Origin: Massilia sp. YIM B02763
GTDB lineage: Bacteria; Pseudomonadota; Gammaproteobacteria; Burkholderiales; Burkholderiaceae_D
Assembly (NCBI RefSeq): GCF_030412015.1
Contig: NZ_JASNRD010000005.1
Span: 62,001 to 126,000, forward strand
Length of the DNA: 64,000 nt
Direction of reading: 5' to 3'
Below the pieces are notes generated by a model. It was not told the origin of the DNA and did not search any database. It saw only the letters and a program-made list of their open reading frames with translations. Position 1 is the first letter of the stretch; each line of letters begins with the position of its first letter. The translations under genes and the position numbers were made by a program. Positions 1-8,697 of the stretch are shown in pieces.

Positions 1-483
1 CCAGCGCCCGTGCGCGAGATGGTGGATGCCCGCCGCACTGCCGGTCCACAGGCTGCCGTCGGGATCGACCGTCATGCTGACGATTCCCCGTTCGGGGCTG
101 CCCGGACCGTGCGCGAGGTCTTCCAGGCGCCCGTCCGGATGCAGCACCGCCATGCCGCGGCCCAGGTACATGATGTAGACGTCGCGGCCGTGGACGCCGA
201 TGTTGAAGATGCGCTTCGGTCCCGCAACGCCCGGCAGCGGGCGGCGTTCGAAGCGCTGGCCGTCGAAGCGGTACAGGCCGTCGATGGTGTTCAGCCACAG
301 CCAGCCGTCGCTCGTCTGGGCCATCGCGTTTGCCTGGGGCGGGCCACCGTTTTCCTGTGTCCAGCGGGTGTGCTGGTAGTGCGAGAGGTCGGGGCCGGCC
401 GCCGCGGTGTGCATCGCCGCGGCTGCCAGCAGGCCGCCCAGCGCGCGCAGTGCCTGGCGGAGGAGGGAAAGGGAAGATGTCAT
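1..483 (-). CDS. Sensor protein with two-component regulator propeller, N-terminal part
   Basis: The frame opens with ATG at 483 and runs off the left edge without a stop, giving 161 visible residues. A likely signal peptide or first membrane segment covers about residues 5-28, followed by repeats typical of the Reg_prop propeller: 'TSDGWLWLNT..DGLYRFDG' near residue 57 and 'DPDGSLWTGSAAGIHHL' near 143. In known proteins this periplasmic propeller precedes a Y_Y_Y domain and a histidine kinase. It starts 20 bp after the NarL-type regulator, so the two probably form one operon and a cognate pair. The kinase domain lies outside the window and is inferred. Confidence 0.75.
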   Translation of the reverse strand, partial: MTSSLSLLRQALRALGGLLAAAAMHTAAAGPDLSHYQHTRWTQENGGPPQANAMAQTSDGWLWLNTIDGLYRFDGQRFERRPLPGVAGPKRIFNIGVHGRDVYIMYLGRGMAVLHPDGRLEDLAHGPGSPERGIVSMTVDPDGSLWTGSAAGIHHLAHGRW

Positions 484-503
484 GGGGCGAGGCCTGGGCG
501 TGC

Positions 504-1154
504 TCAGAAGTCGAGGAAGCCGCGCTGCGCCGCCAGCGTCACCGCATGTGTGCGGTCGCTGGCGCCGAGCTTGACCAGGATGGTGCTCATGTGGGTCTTG
601 ACCGTGGCTTCGCCGATGCCCAGCAGCTGGGCGATCTCGCGGTTCGAGCGGCCACGCGCGGCCAGGCGCAGCACGTCCAGCTCGCGCGCCGACAGCGCGT
701 CGCCCGCGTAATGACGGGCCACCTCCTGGCGCAGCGCCTGCGGCAGCAGGTAGCGGCCTTCGTGCACGTCGCGCACGGTGCGCGCCAGCTCGTCGCCGCC
801 GGCATTCTTGCCGAGGTAGGCGCGGGCCCCGGCCTTGAGCGCCATCGCGATGCGGGCGTCGCCCCGGTAGGTGGTCAGCACGACCAGGCGCGCGCCGGGA
901 TCGCGGGAACGGATCGTGCGGATCGTCTCGATGCCGTCCGTGACCGGCATTTGAAGGTCGACCAGGCCAACGTCGGGGCGCGTGCGCTCCCATGCCTCGA
1001 TGGCCGCTTCGCCGTCATGGGCGCGCGCCACGATCTCGAAGCCGCCCTGGCGTTCCAGGGCGGTCGCGATCCCGTCGAGCATGAGGGGGTGGTCGTCGGC
1101 GACCAGGACGCGGATCGGCGCGCCGGAAGAGGGAAGGACGTTCGGGTGATGCAA
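504..1154 (-). CDS. NarL/FixJ-family response regulator
   Basis: This 216-residue protein has a receiver domain (about 14-128) and a LuxR-type helix-turn-helix (about 153-210). The receiver shows the acidic pair Asp20-Asp21, the probable phosphoacceptor Asp66 in 'GLVDLQMP', Thr94 and the conserved Lys116. The output domain carries 'LSARELDVLRLAARGRSNREIA'. Length and layout are typical for the family. It is transcribed just ahead of the propeller sensor fragment (20 bp gap), which is the obvious partner kinase. Its target genes cannot be read from the sequence. Confidence 0.9.
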   Translation of the reverse strand: MHHPNVLPSSGAPIRVLVADDHPLMLDGIATALERQGGFEIVARAHDGEAAIEAWERTRPDVGLVDLQMPVTDGIETIRTIRSRDPGARLVVLTTYRGDARIAMALKAGARAYLGKNAGGDELARTVRDVHEGRYLLPQALRQEVARHYAGDALSARELDVLRLAARGRSNREIAQLLGIGEATVKTHMSTILVKLGASDRTHAVTLAAQRGFLDF

Positions 1155-1219
1155 AACTGCTCCGTCGGAGAGCCTAAAACCTCGATTCTAAGTGAAAGCG
1201 GCCACGCCGTGCCGAGGTT

Positions 1220-2365
1220 TCAGGGTTGCACGGCCGTGCCGCCCGGCGCCTGGGCGGCCGCCGCGGCAGGCGCCGGCCGTGCCGGATACCAGCGTTCGCG
1301 CAGGCGCATGAACGGGGTCTCCACCAGCCGGTACAGCAGCCAGCCGCCCCCGATGCCCGCTGCCATGATGGCGCCGATCCACCATGGCGCGCCGGTATCG
1401 ATGCCCAGGCGCCCGGCCTGCGGGCGGATCGCCATGAAGATCGGCTTGTGCGCCAGGTAGACGGCGTAGGACCACAGCGCCAGGCTGGCGGCGCCGGGAA
1501 CCCGTACCCGGTTCAGGATGCAGTGCGGGCCGAGGGCGGACAGCACCAGCAGGCCGAAGCCGGCCGCCACCAGCGGAAAGCCGAACGTGGTCGCGACGAA
1601 AGGGCTGAACCCGTCCCTCGCCATGGCGTGGAGCACGAATGCCGTCGTCGCCAGGCCGGCCGCGAAGATGGCGTTCGCATGCGCTTGCAGCCGCGCGAAG
1701 AGGGTGGGATGGAAGTTCTTCAGCATGGCGATGGCGACGCCGGGCAGCAGTCCGCCGAAGCGGCACAGGGTCGAGTAGTAGACCTCGGCCGCGAATGCGT
1801 CGTGGCCGCCGTGCAGCATGGCGGCGGCACGGGCCGCCACGCCCAGCGCTGCCGCGCCGAGCAGCACGCACCAGGCCAGGCGCGCCGGCCGGCGCACGCG
1901 CGCCAGTGCCAGCACGGCCAGCGGCAGCACGACGTAGAACTGTTCCTCGATGCACAGCGACCAGGAGTGGGTGAAGGTCTGTCCGTAGGCCAGTCCGATG
2001 TTCTGCGTGAAGGTCAGCATCTGCCACAGCGGCGGCATGCCGGAGCCGGCGATCGGGCCGTGCGGCAACAGCAGGTAAATGGCCAGCATGGCGTAGTAGT
2101 TGGGCAGCGTGCGCAGCAGGCGGCGCGCGAAGAAGCTCCCGGTCGACGAGGTTTCGCCGCGCGCGACGGGCGCGAGCAGCTGGTTGCCGATGAGATAGCC
2201 GCTCAGCACGAAGAACAGGTCGACGCCGGACCAGCCCACGTTGCCGAGGATGCCGAAGGTGGGCGCGTGGCTGACGAAGCCGGCATAGTGGGACACCAGC
2301 ACGAGCACGATGGCGCAGGCGCGCAGGGTGTCCAGGCCCTGCAGGCGGATGGTGGAAGGGGGCAT
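1220..2365 (-). CDS. Acyltransferase family 3 membrane protein
   Basis: The product has 381 residues with about ten hydrophobic segments. The N-terminus carries the family signature: 'LQGLDTLRA' followed by His26 in 'VLVSHYAG', the region that holds the catalytic His in acyltransferase-3 (OafA/NodX-like) enzymes. Members move acyl groups, often acetyl, onto surface glycans or other exported carbohydrates; the acceptor here is unknown. The ATG shares one base with the stop of the LytTR regulator upstream (TGATG), so it is the third gene of the kinase-regulator-acyltransferase operon. This suggests that envelope acylation is under the same signal, or that the gene simply co-expresses. Confidence 0.85.
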   Translation of the reverse strand: MPPSTIRLQGLDTLRACAIVLVLVSHYAGFVSHAPTFGILGNVGWSGVDLFFVLSGYLIGNQLLAPVARGETSSTGSFFARRLLRTLPNYYAMLAIYLLLPHGPIAGSGMPPLWQMLTFTQNIGLAYGQTFTHSWSLCIEEQFYVVLPLAVLALARVRRPARLAWCVLLGAAALGVAARAAAMLHGGHDAFAAEVYYSTLCRFGGLLPGVAIAMLKNFHPTLFARLQAHANAIFAAGLATTAFVLHAMARDGFSPFVATTFGFPLVAAGFGLLVLSALGPHCILNRVRVPGAASLALWSYAVYLAHKPIFMAIRPQAGRLGIDTGAPWWIGAIMAAGIGGGWLLYRLVETPFMRLRERWYPARPAPAAAAAQAPGGTAVQP

Positions 2366-3150
2366 CAGGCGACTTTCGGGGCCGGGAGGGAAACGGTATC
2401 GGTATCGGTGGCGCGCGCGCGCCGCGCCAGCGCTTCGGTGAGCGCCGGCATGTAGGTGCGGCTGGCGCGCAGCAATGTGCCGTCGCGCAGGCGCAGCACG
2501 GCGTCGCGGTTGGTCAGCGCGCGCAGCTCGGCCACCATGTCCAGGCGCACGATGCTGGAGCGGTGCACGCGCTGGAACTGCTGCGGGTCGAGGCGCAGCG
2601 CCAGCGCGTGCAGGCGTTCGCGCACCAGGTATTCCTTGCCCTGGACGTGCAGCGTGGCGTAGTCGCCGTCGGCCTCGATGTGCTCGACGTCGGCGGTGTC
2701 GACGAGGACGGTGCGGCTGCCGGCGCGCACGCTGAAGGTGCGCGTCCACGGGGCCGGAGCGGGCAGCGGCGCGCGCCGCCAGGGCCAGGCGGCCAGCGCG
2801 CGTTCCAGCGCCTCGTCCAGGCGCTCGTCGTCGATCGGCTTGAGCAGGTAGTCGATGGCGGCCAGTTCGAAGGCCTGCAGCGCGAAACCGTCGTAGGCCG
2901 TCAGCAGGATCGCCATGGGCCTGGTCTGGCGCGGCAGGCTCGCCAGCACCTCGAGGCCGCTGCGGCCGGGCATCTCGACGTCCATGAACACGAGGTCGGG
3001 GCAGACGTCGGCGAGGCCGGCGGCAGCCGTGTCGCCGTCGCAGTATTCCGCCACCAGTTCGATGCCGGGATGCCTGGCCAGGCGCGTGCGCACGGCCAGG
3101 CGGGCCAGCGGCTCGTCGTCGACGATGGCGACGCGCAGCTTGCCGTTCAT
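2365..3150 (-). CDS. LytTR-family response regulator
   Basis: This 261-residue protein has a receiver domain with Asp11-Asp12, probable phosphoacceptor Asp57 in 'LVFMDVEMPG', and Lys104 in 'DYLLKPID'. The C-terminal half (about 145-245) is a LytTR DNA-binding domain, with 'VEHIEADGDYATLHV' and 'FQRVHRSSIVRLD'. The start is fixed by an ATGA overlap with the kinase gene upstream, and the stop overlaps the acyltransferase start. It is AlgR/LytR-like in layout. Its partner is almost certainly the LytS-like kinase encoded just before it. Confidence 0.92.
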   Translation of the reverse strand: MNGKLRVAIVDDEPLARLAVRTRLARHPGIELVAEYCDGDTAAAGLADVCPDLVFMDVEMPGRSGLEVLASLPRQTRPMAILLTAYDGFALQAFELAAIDYLLKPIDDERLDEALERALAAWPWRRAPLPAPAPWTRTFSVRAGSRTVLVDTADVEHIEADGDYATLHVQGKEYLVRERLHALALRLDPQQFQRVHRSSIVRLDMVAELRALTNRDAVLRLRDGTLLRASRTYMPALTEALARRARATDTDTVSLPAPKVA

Positions 3151-4223
3151 GCCGCTACCCTGGCGTCGTTCGCTGCCGCGCGGCTGGCGCGCTGCAGCGG
3201 CAGCGCGATGCGCACCCCGAAGCGGCCGTCGGCGCGCCAGCCGGCATCGACCTGCTGGTCCTCGCCGTACAGGTGGCGCAGGCGCTCGGCGACGTTGGCC
3301 AGGCCGATGCCGCAGCCTGTGCCAGTCGCCCCATCCGCGTCCGCGCCGGGACGGCCGTCGTTGCTGACGTCGACCAGCAGCCGGCCGCCCTCGCGACCGA
3401 TGCGGATGTCCAGGCGTCCCGGCGCGGCCAGCGGCGCGATGCCGTGGCGGATCGCGTTCTCCACCAGCGGCTGCAGCATCAGGTAGGGCACGGCGGCGTC
3501 GAGCAGGTCCGGGCCCGCCTTCATGGTCAGCTGCAGGCGCGTGCCCAGGCGCGCCTTCTCGATGTCGAGGTAGGCCTCGGTCAGCGCCAGCTCCTCGGCC
3601 AGCGCGTGTTCGTGGCGGCCGTCGTGGGCCAGCGTGGCGCGCAGGAAGTCGGCCACGCGCCCGATCATGCGGTTGGCGTCGCCGTTCGCCTCGGCCGCGA
3701 CGAGGGCGGAAATGGCGTTCAGCGTATTGAACAGGAAGTGGGGGTTGACCTGCAGGCGCAGCGCCCGCAGCTCGGCGTCGCGCGCCGCCGCCTGGGCCTG
3801 GGCCAGGCGCAGCTGGGCGCCTTGCAGCGACAGGTAGTAGACGGCCAGCGCGTGCACGGCGCAGAACACGAGCAGCGCCAGCCAGCAGCCGTCCAGGCCC
3901 CGCGTCAGCTCGTCCCAATGGTAGCGGTCCATCAGGCCCAGCCCGATCTCCAGGCGCTGGCCCAGCACGTTGTTCAGCACCGACATGGCGTAGCTGGCAC
4001 CCACGAGCACGAGGCCCGTGGGCAGCCAGTGCACGTCGCGCCGCCACATGGTCCTTTGCAGCGCCGCCAGCAGCACGATCCACGCCATGCAGGCCGTGAT
4101 GTACATGGCACGGAACCAGACCGCGTGGCCGTGGCCGAGCGCCGGCAGGCCCAGGATCGCCATGCAGGCGCATACCGGCAGGGCGGCGAGGACGGGGACG
4201 AGCAGGGGCGTCGCTTGTTTCAC
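3147..4223 (-). CDS. LytS/YehU-like sensor histidine kinase
   Basis: The 358-residue protein has four predicted membrane segments (about 8-30, 38-56, 68-85, 112-132), a short coiled linker, and a His_kinase domain. The phosphoacceptor is His162 in 'QVNPHFLFNTLNAISAL', and the ATP-binding N box is 'LVENAIRHG' near residue 235. The C-terminal HATPase_c part has 'GIGLANVAERL'. There is no large extracytoplasmic domain, so sensing is probably within the membrane. It heads the operon with the LytTR regulator (4 bp ATGA overlap) and the acyltransferase. Confidence 0.92.
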   Translation of the reverse strand: MKQATPLLVPVLAALPVCACMAILGLPALGHGHAVWFRAMYITACMAWIVLLAALQRTMWRRDVHWLPTGLVLVGASYAMSVLNNVLGQRLEIGLGLMDRYHWDELTRGLDGCWLALLVFCAVHALAVYYLSLQGAQLRLAQAQAAARDAELRALRLQVNPHFLFNTLNAISALVAAEANGDANRMIGRVADFLRATLAHDGRHEHALAEELALTEAYLDIEKARLGTRLQLTMKAGPDLLDAAVPYLMLQPLVENAIRHGIAPLAAPGRLDIRIGREGGRLLVDVSNDGRPGADADGATGTGCGIGLANVAERLRHLYGEDQQVDAGWRADGRFGVRIALPLQRASRAAANDARVAA

Positions 4224-4265
4224 GCGATGGGTCCGGAACGATGTGGGCTCTGCAATTCTAGCGGC

Positions 4266-4760
4266 TTATCGATCGATGGAGAACAGCATGGAGCTGATTT
4301 TCCAGCCGTCCTCCGCGTGCACCATCTGCCAGGATTCGGCGCCGTGGTTGGTGACCTTGCCGTTGTCGAGGAAGTCGAAGTCGAAGTAGACGGAGCCCAC
4401 GGTGCCGTTGGTTTCGATGCGCACGTTGTAGAAGCGCTCCTCGACGGTGCTGCCCTTGTCGTCCTGGATCATGGCCGCGAACCTTTTCCAGCTCGATCTC
4501 CGGTACTTCTCCGCATTCGGGAAGCGGGCCTTGGCGGCCTTCCAGGTGCGGCCGTCGAGCACCGAGATCCAGCTGTCGTGGTCCTGCAGGAACAGGGAGC
4601 CCAGCGTCTTGCCGTCGTGGGCCTTGATGGCGTCCTGGAACTGCTGCACGACCTGCTGGATCGCCGCGCGGTCGGCGGCATGCGCATCGTCGGCGGCACG
4701 CGCCGGGCCGAGGCAGGCGGCGAGGAGGACGAGGGTGGGGAACAGGCGGCTGGCTTGCAT
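4266..4760 (-). CDS. Exported NTF2-like (SnoaL/DUF4440-type) protein
   Basis: The product has 164 residues. The start at 4760 is chosen because GGGAG lies upstream at good spacing and it gives a clear export signal. Residues 1-22 look like a signal peptide; 'LLAACLG' also fits a lipobox with Cys16, so a lipoprotein is possible. The mature part, with 'IQQVVQQFQDAIKAHDGKTL' near residue 35, 'DSWISV' and 'WKISSMLFSIDR' at the end, has the cone-shaped NTF2/SnoaL pattern. No catalytic function can be assigned. It lies 42 bp before the kinase operon in the same direction. Confidence 0.75.
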   Translation of the reverse strand: MQASRLFPTLVLLAACLGPARAADDAHAADRAAIQQVVQQFQDAIKAHDGKTLGSLFLQDHDSWISVLDGRTWKAAKARFPNAEKYRRSSWKRFAAMIQDDKGSTVEERFYNVRIETNGTVGSVYFDFDFLDNGKVTNHGAESWQMVHAEDGWKISSMLFSIDR

Positions 4761-4857
4761 GGGGACTCCCGGTGTGATGAAAGTCCCCACGCTAGCGCTC
4801 GCGCGTGCATGGGTCCAGCGCGCCGCGACGAGCCGTGCGCGGCGTGCGGCGAAGCGG

Positions 4858-6420
4858 TCAGCCGTGCGCCGGAACGCGGCGGTTCCACAGGTGGCCGGCC
4901 AGGGCGGCAAGCACGCCCATGCCCGCCCAGCCCAGTACCGAGGGGAGCGTGGCGGCGCCATGGAAGCCGACCACGTCCAGCGCCGGCACGCCGGCGGCGC
5001 TGATGCTGACGTACAGGCCGAACAGGAACAAGGCCAGGAAGGTGCGTGCCGTGCCGCTGGCGCGTCCCAGCAGCGTGGCCAGCGCCGCCAGCGCGAACAG
5101 GCCGGCCAGCAGCGCGCCGGCGCGCAATGGGTCGGATACGGCCAGCCGCAGCGCCGCCAGCGCCGTGAACATCAGGCCCAGCACCAGGGCGGCCGCCAGC
5201 TGGCGCCAGTAGCGCCGCGCGGCGCCGCCCGCGACCACGGCACCCATGCCATCCAGGGCGGCGTCGCCGTCGCGCGTGGACAGCTCGCTCGCGAGGATGC
5301 CCCAGAAGGCGACGCAGGCGATCGCAAGTGCCGGCAGCATCCGCGCATCGAGCGCCACGGCCAGCACCTGGGCCGCAAGCAGGGCGGGGATGGCGGCCGG
5401 CGCTGACACCAGGGTCAGGGCGACGTCGGCCAGCACCTGGCCCGCGATGCCGGGCAGGCGCGCCGACAGCGCGAACAGCGGTTGCGCCAGCTGCGCCAGC
5501 GGGCGCAGCCAGCCATTAAGCAGCGCCAGCGGCGAGCGGCGCGCGCGGGCGCGCGCCGGCTTCACGTGGTCCGGCGAGAAGCGGTGGAACAGGCGCATCG
5601 CGAGCAGCATCGGCAGCAAGGCCAGCGCGGCGGCGACGCAGCGCACGCCGGCCACCCGGGCCGTCCAGGTCCAGGCCGGCAGCGTCAGCGGGGCCAGGTG
5701 CGGGTCGAAGCCGGCGATGCCGACCATCGTGTGGCGGAAGTCGCCGTAGGCGGCCAGGGTAGCGATGACGGCGCTCATGCCCGTGAAGTCGACCGGGATG
5801 GCGGTGGGGCCGGCGCCTTCGGCCACGCCCGCCATCAAGCCGATCTGGCTCATCCAGATGACGAAGTACAGCAGATCGCCGGCCTTGCCCATCAGCGGCG
5901 CCCAGCTGTCGAACAGCAGCGCGCAGCTGGCGGCGAACAAGATCATCGGCCCCATGACCAGCGCATAGGTCTGCAGGTAGACGAGCGGTTCGAGCGGGCC
6001 TTCGCCGCGCAGCAGGTGGCAGGCGAGGATCGTGGCCATGAAGGCGGCGACGAGCGCCAGCAGGTAGAGCACGCCGCCGCACCAGCGCGCCAGCAGGAAG
6101 GCGGCGTCGCCGGCCGGGCTGGCGCCGATGACCCCGGCGAGCCCGCTGCGCAGGTCCTCGGCCATGCGTCCGCGCAGCAGATAGAAGCCGGCCAGCGCGA
6201 ACAGCAGCGAGGCCTGGGCGGCGCTGCCCAGCGCCAGCGCCGAACTGGTGTAGCGCACGCGCGCTCCGCTCATGGAAATCAGGGTGCGGCCGGTGGACGG
6301 GTCGGAGATCATCAGCCAGGTGAGCGCGACGATCGCCAGCAGCGTGGCGAGCGTCGACAGGCGGCGCAGCCGCGTCCTGGCTTCCAGCAGGGCCAGCGTG
6401 CGGACCAGGTAGGTATTCAT
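4858..6420 (-). CDS. ABC-2 type transporter permease
   Basis: This is a 520-residue membrane protein with about twelve hydrophobic segments arranged as two similar halves. The first half resembles ABC-2 export permeases that carry 'LRGRMAEDLRSGLAGVIGASPAGD'-like loops. Its ATG overlaps the stop of the ATPase gene by four bases (ATGA), which makes it the partner permease. The cargo is unknown. No third component is present next to it. Confidence 0.85.
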   Translation of the reverse strand: MNTYLVRTLALLEARTRLRRLSTLATLLAIVALTWLMISDPSTGRTLISMSGARVRYTSSALALGSAAQASLLFALAGFYLLRGRMAEDLRSGLAGVIGASPAGDAAFLLARWCGGVLYLLALVAAFMATILACHLLRGEGPLEPLVYLQTYALVMGPMILFAASCALLFDSWAPLMGKAGDLLYFVIWMSQIGLMAGVAEGAGPTAIPVDFTGMSAVIATLAAYGDFRHTMVGIAGFDPHLAPLTLPAWTWTARVAGVRCVAAALALLPMLLAMRLFHRFSPDHVKPARARARRSPLALLNGWLRPLAQLAQPLFALSARLPGIAGQVLADVALTLVSAPAAIPALLAAQVLAVALDARMLPALAIACVAFWGILASELSTRDGDAALDGMGAVVAGGAARRYWRQLAAALVLGLMFTALAALRLAVSDPLRAGALLAGLFALAALATLLGRASGTARTFLALFLFGLYVSISAAGVPALDVVGFHGAATLPSVLGWAGMGVLAALAGHLWNRRVPAHG

Positions 6421-7283
6421 GCCGCCTCCTTCACCGCATAGCGCTGCGCCATCAGCGCTTCTTCCAGGCTCGGCTCGGCCGGCTGCGCACCCTGGCAGGG
6501 CGGTCCCGGATGGGCGATGCGCAGCGCGAAGCGGCTGCCCTGGCGCAGCGCCTGCAGCACATGGGTCGATGCGCGCAGGGCGTCGTACTCGGCCTCGTCG
6601 ACGCTGGCCGTCCAGACCTGGCCGCGCGCGCGGCCGAGGATGTCGTCCGGCGTGTCGAAGGCGACCAGCCGGCCGCTATGCATGATGGCGAGATGGCCGG
6701 CGATGGTCTCGACGTCGGACACGATGTGCGTGGAGATGATGACGAGCTTGTCGAAGCCCAGTTCGGCCAGCAGGTTGCGAAAGCGCAGCCGTTCTTCCGG
6801 GTCCAGGCCGGCCGTCGGCTCGTCGACGACCAGGATGTCCGGGTCGTTCAGCAGCGCCTGGGCGATGCCGAGGCGGCGCAGCATGCCGCCGGAGAAGGTG
6901 CTGGCCATGCGGTTCGCCTGCTCGTGCAGGTTGACCAGTTCGAGCAGGCGGCGGATGCGCGCCGGGTCGCGCACGCCCTTGAGCGCCGCGAAGTACTGCA
7001 TGAATTCGAGCGCCGACACGTTGCGGTAGACGCCGAAGTCCTGCGGCAGGTAGCCCAGGCGCCTGCGGATCGCGTCCGGCTTCGCCACGATGTCGGTGCC
7101 ATCGAAGAGGATGCGGCCGGACGTGGGCCGCGCCAGCGTGGCGATCATCTGCATCAGCGTCGTCTTGCCGGCGCCGTTGTGGCCGATCAGCCCGACGACG
7201 CCCGGTTCCAGGCGCAGCGACAGGTCGGCGACGGCCGTGACCTGCTTGCCGAAGGTTTTGGTGACGTTCTGCAGTTCCAGCAT
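6417..7283 (-). CDS. ABC transporter ATP-binding protein
   Basis: The 288-residue protein has the full set of nucleotide-binding motifs: Walker A 'GHNGAGKTT' with Lys40, Q-loop Gln81, signature 'SGGMLRR' at 131-137, Walker B 'ILVVDEPT' at 150-157, and switch His186. The signature and 'SALEFMQYFAALKG' resemble CcmA/NatA-like subunits of ABC-2 exporters. It is co-transcribed with the overlapping permease downstream. The last 80 residues form a C-terminal extension as in drug or antibiotic exporters, but the substrate is not visible. Confidence 0.93.
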   Translation of the reverse strand: MLELQNVTKTFGKQVTAVADLSLRLEPGVVGLIGHNGAGKTTLMQMIATLARPTSGRILFDGTDIVAKPDAIRRRLGYLPQDFGVYRNVSALEFMQYFAALKGVRDPARIRRLLELVNLHEQANRMASTFSGGMLRRLGIAQALLNDPDILVVDEPTAGLDPEERLRFRNLLAELGFDKLVIISTHIVSDVETIAGHLAIMHSGRLVAFDTPDDILGRARGQVWTASVDEAEYDALRASTHVLQALRQGSRFALRIAHPGPPCQGAQPAEPSLEEALMAQRYAVKEAA

Positions 7284-7394
7284 GGCGATATTCCGTACGG
7301 TGGGGATACCGTAATGTACGGCGCCGTGCGCGACGGCACACCCCTCATTGCGACAGGCGGTGCGTTTTGAGGGATGAGATGCAGATACCGCCGT

Positions 7395-7760
7395 TCAGCG
7401 CACGGCGGCAGGGTCGAAATGCGGATTCTCGATCAGGCCGATGACGTTGCCGAACGGGTCCTTCAGCTCGGCGACGCGGATCCCTTCGCCCACGTCCTGC
7501 ACGGGCTCGTGCTCGGCGGCGCCCAGCCGGACCAGGCGCGCGGCTTCGGCCGCGACGTCGTCCACGCCCCAGTAGACGACGGAGCCGGCGGTGCCGGGCG
7601 TGCCGTCCGGGACAAGGCCCAGCTCGAAACCGCCGATATTGAAACCGACGTAGAACGGCTGGTCGAAATACGGGGCCGTGCCGAAGGCTTCGGCGAACCA
7701 GTCCTTGGCCCGGGCCAGGTCGGCGACGGGGTACTTCACGGTGCGCAATCCCTTGATCAT
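7395..7760 (-). CDS. VOC-family (glyoxalase/bleomycin-resistance-like) protein
   Basis: The 121-residue product has the two-repeat pattern of the vicinal oxygen chelate fold: 'GLRTVKYPVADLARAKDWFA' at the N-terminus and 'DPFGNVIGLIENPHF' at the end. The ATG at 7760 is preceded by GGAG at six bases; another ATG eight codons upstream has no such site. Function is not predictable from the fold, since family members include isomerases, dioxygenases and binding proteins. It appears to be a single gene. Confidence 0.85.
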   Translation of the reverse strand: MIKGLRTVKYPVADLARAKDWFAEAFGTAPYFDQPFYVGFNIGGFELGLVPDGTPGTAGSVVYWGVDDVAAEAARLVRLGAAEHEPVQDVGEGIRVAELKDPFGNVIGLIENPHFDPAAVR

Positions 7761-7840
7761 GGCGTTCTCCTGTGAAAACGCCATGATGCCATCGCCGGCC
7801 TGCCCGGTATTGGAAAAATGGAAGTTGCGACGGAAGGTGC

Positions 7841-8641
7841 TTACTTCGGCTTGACGAACTTGAGCGTCATGCGGTCGCTCTCGCCGATCGCCAGGTACTT
7901 CTCGCGGTCGACGTCCTTGTTGGCCAGCGTCGGCGGCAGCGACCACACGCCTTTCGCGTAGTCCGCCGTGTCCTTCGGATTGGCATTGACCTCGGACTTG
8001 TCGGCGAACTTGAAGCCGACGCTCTCGGCCATCTTGATCACGTAGTCCTGGTGCACATAGCCGCCCGTGGAGCCGGCCTTGCGCGACGCCGGCAGGCGAT
8101 GGTCCTCGATGCCCAGCACGCCGCCCGGCTTGACGACCTTGTAGATCTCGGCCAGCGTCTTCTTCAGGCCTTCGTCGCCCTCGTCCATCCAATTGTGCAG
8201 GTTGCGGAAGGTGAGCACCATGTCCACGCTGTTGGCCGGGGCGATGTCGTAGGCGCGCGGCGGCTCGAACACGGCGCGCTGCACCTTGCCGAACATGGCC
8301 GGGTTCGCGGCCAGCTTCTTGCTCAGGTTGTCGGCATAGCGGCGCGCGCCCGCGTTGGGGGAGGAGGACGACTCGCCGGCGACGATCAGCTTGCCCTTGT
8401 CGCGCAGGTAGGGCGCCAGGATCTCCGTGTACCAGCCGCCGCCGGGCGCCAGCTCGACCACGGTCATGTCGGGCCGGATGCCGAAGAAGGTCAGGGTCTC
8501 GTACGGATGGCGCGCCGGGTCGCGCGCCACGTTGGCGGGCGTGCGCTCCTTGCTGGCGATGGCCGCCTTGAGGGCGTCGTCGGCCTGGGCCGCATGCACG
8601 GTGCCGAAGGCCAGCATGCCGGCCAGGATCAGTCGCTTCAT
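7841..8641 (-). CDS. Exported class I SAM-dependent methyltransferase-like protein
   Basis: The 266-residue product begins with a signal peptide ('MKRLILAGMLAFGTVHAAQA', cleaved near residue 20), followed by a class I methyltransferase fold. Motif I is 'VVELAPGGGWYTEILAPYL', and 'PANSVDMVLTFRNLHNWMD' and 'VVKPGGVLGIEDHR' are later fold elements. Exported proteins of this type are widespread in proteobacteria, and their substrate is not established. SAM is not expected in the periplasm, so catalytic activity there is doubtful. Confidence 0.85.
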   Translation of the reverse strand: MKRLILAGMLAFGTVHAAQADDALKAAIASKERTPANVARDPARHPYETLTFFGIRPDMTVVELAPGGGWYTEILAPYLRDKGKLIVAGESSSSPNAGARRYADNLSKKLAANPAMFGKVQRAVFEPPRAYDIAPANSVDMVLTFRNLHNWMDEGDEGLKKTLAEIYKVVKPGGVLGIEDHRLPASRKAGSTGGYVHQDYVIKMAESVGFKFADKSEVNANPKDTADYAKGVWSLPPTLANKDVDREKYLAIGESDRMTLKFVKPK

Positions 8642-8697
8642 GTTCGTCTCCCGATGAGTTTTGGAGCGACGATGATCAAGCAGGGCGGCGCGGCCGG

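Noticed and set aside
330..2455. Plus-strand open frames opposite the response regulators and the acyltransferase.
   Set aside because: The minus-strand genes have clear domains and motifs; the plus-strand translations are low-complexity Arg/Ala/Gly-rich sequences.
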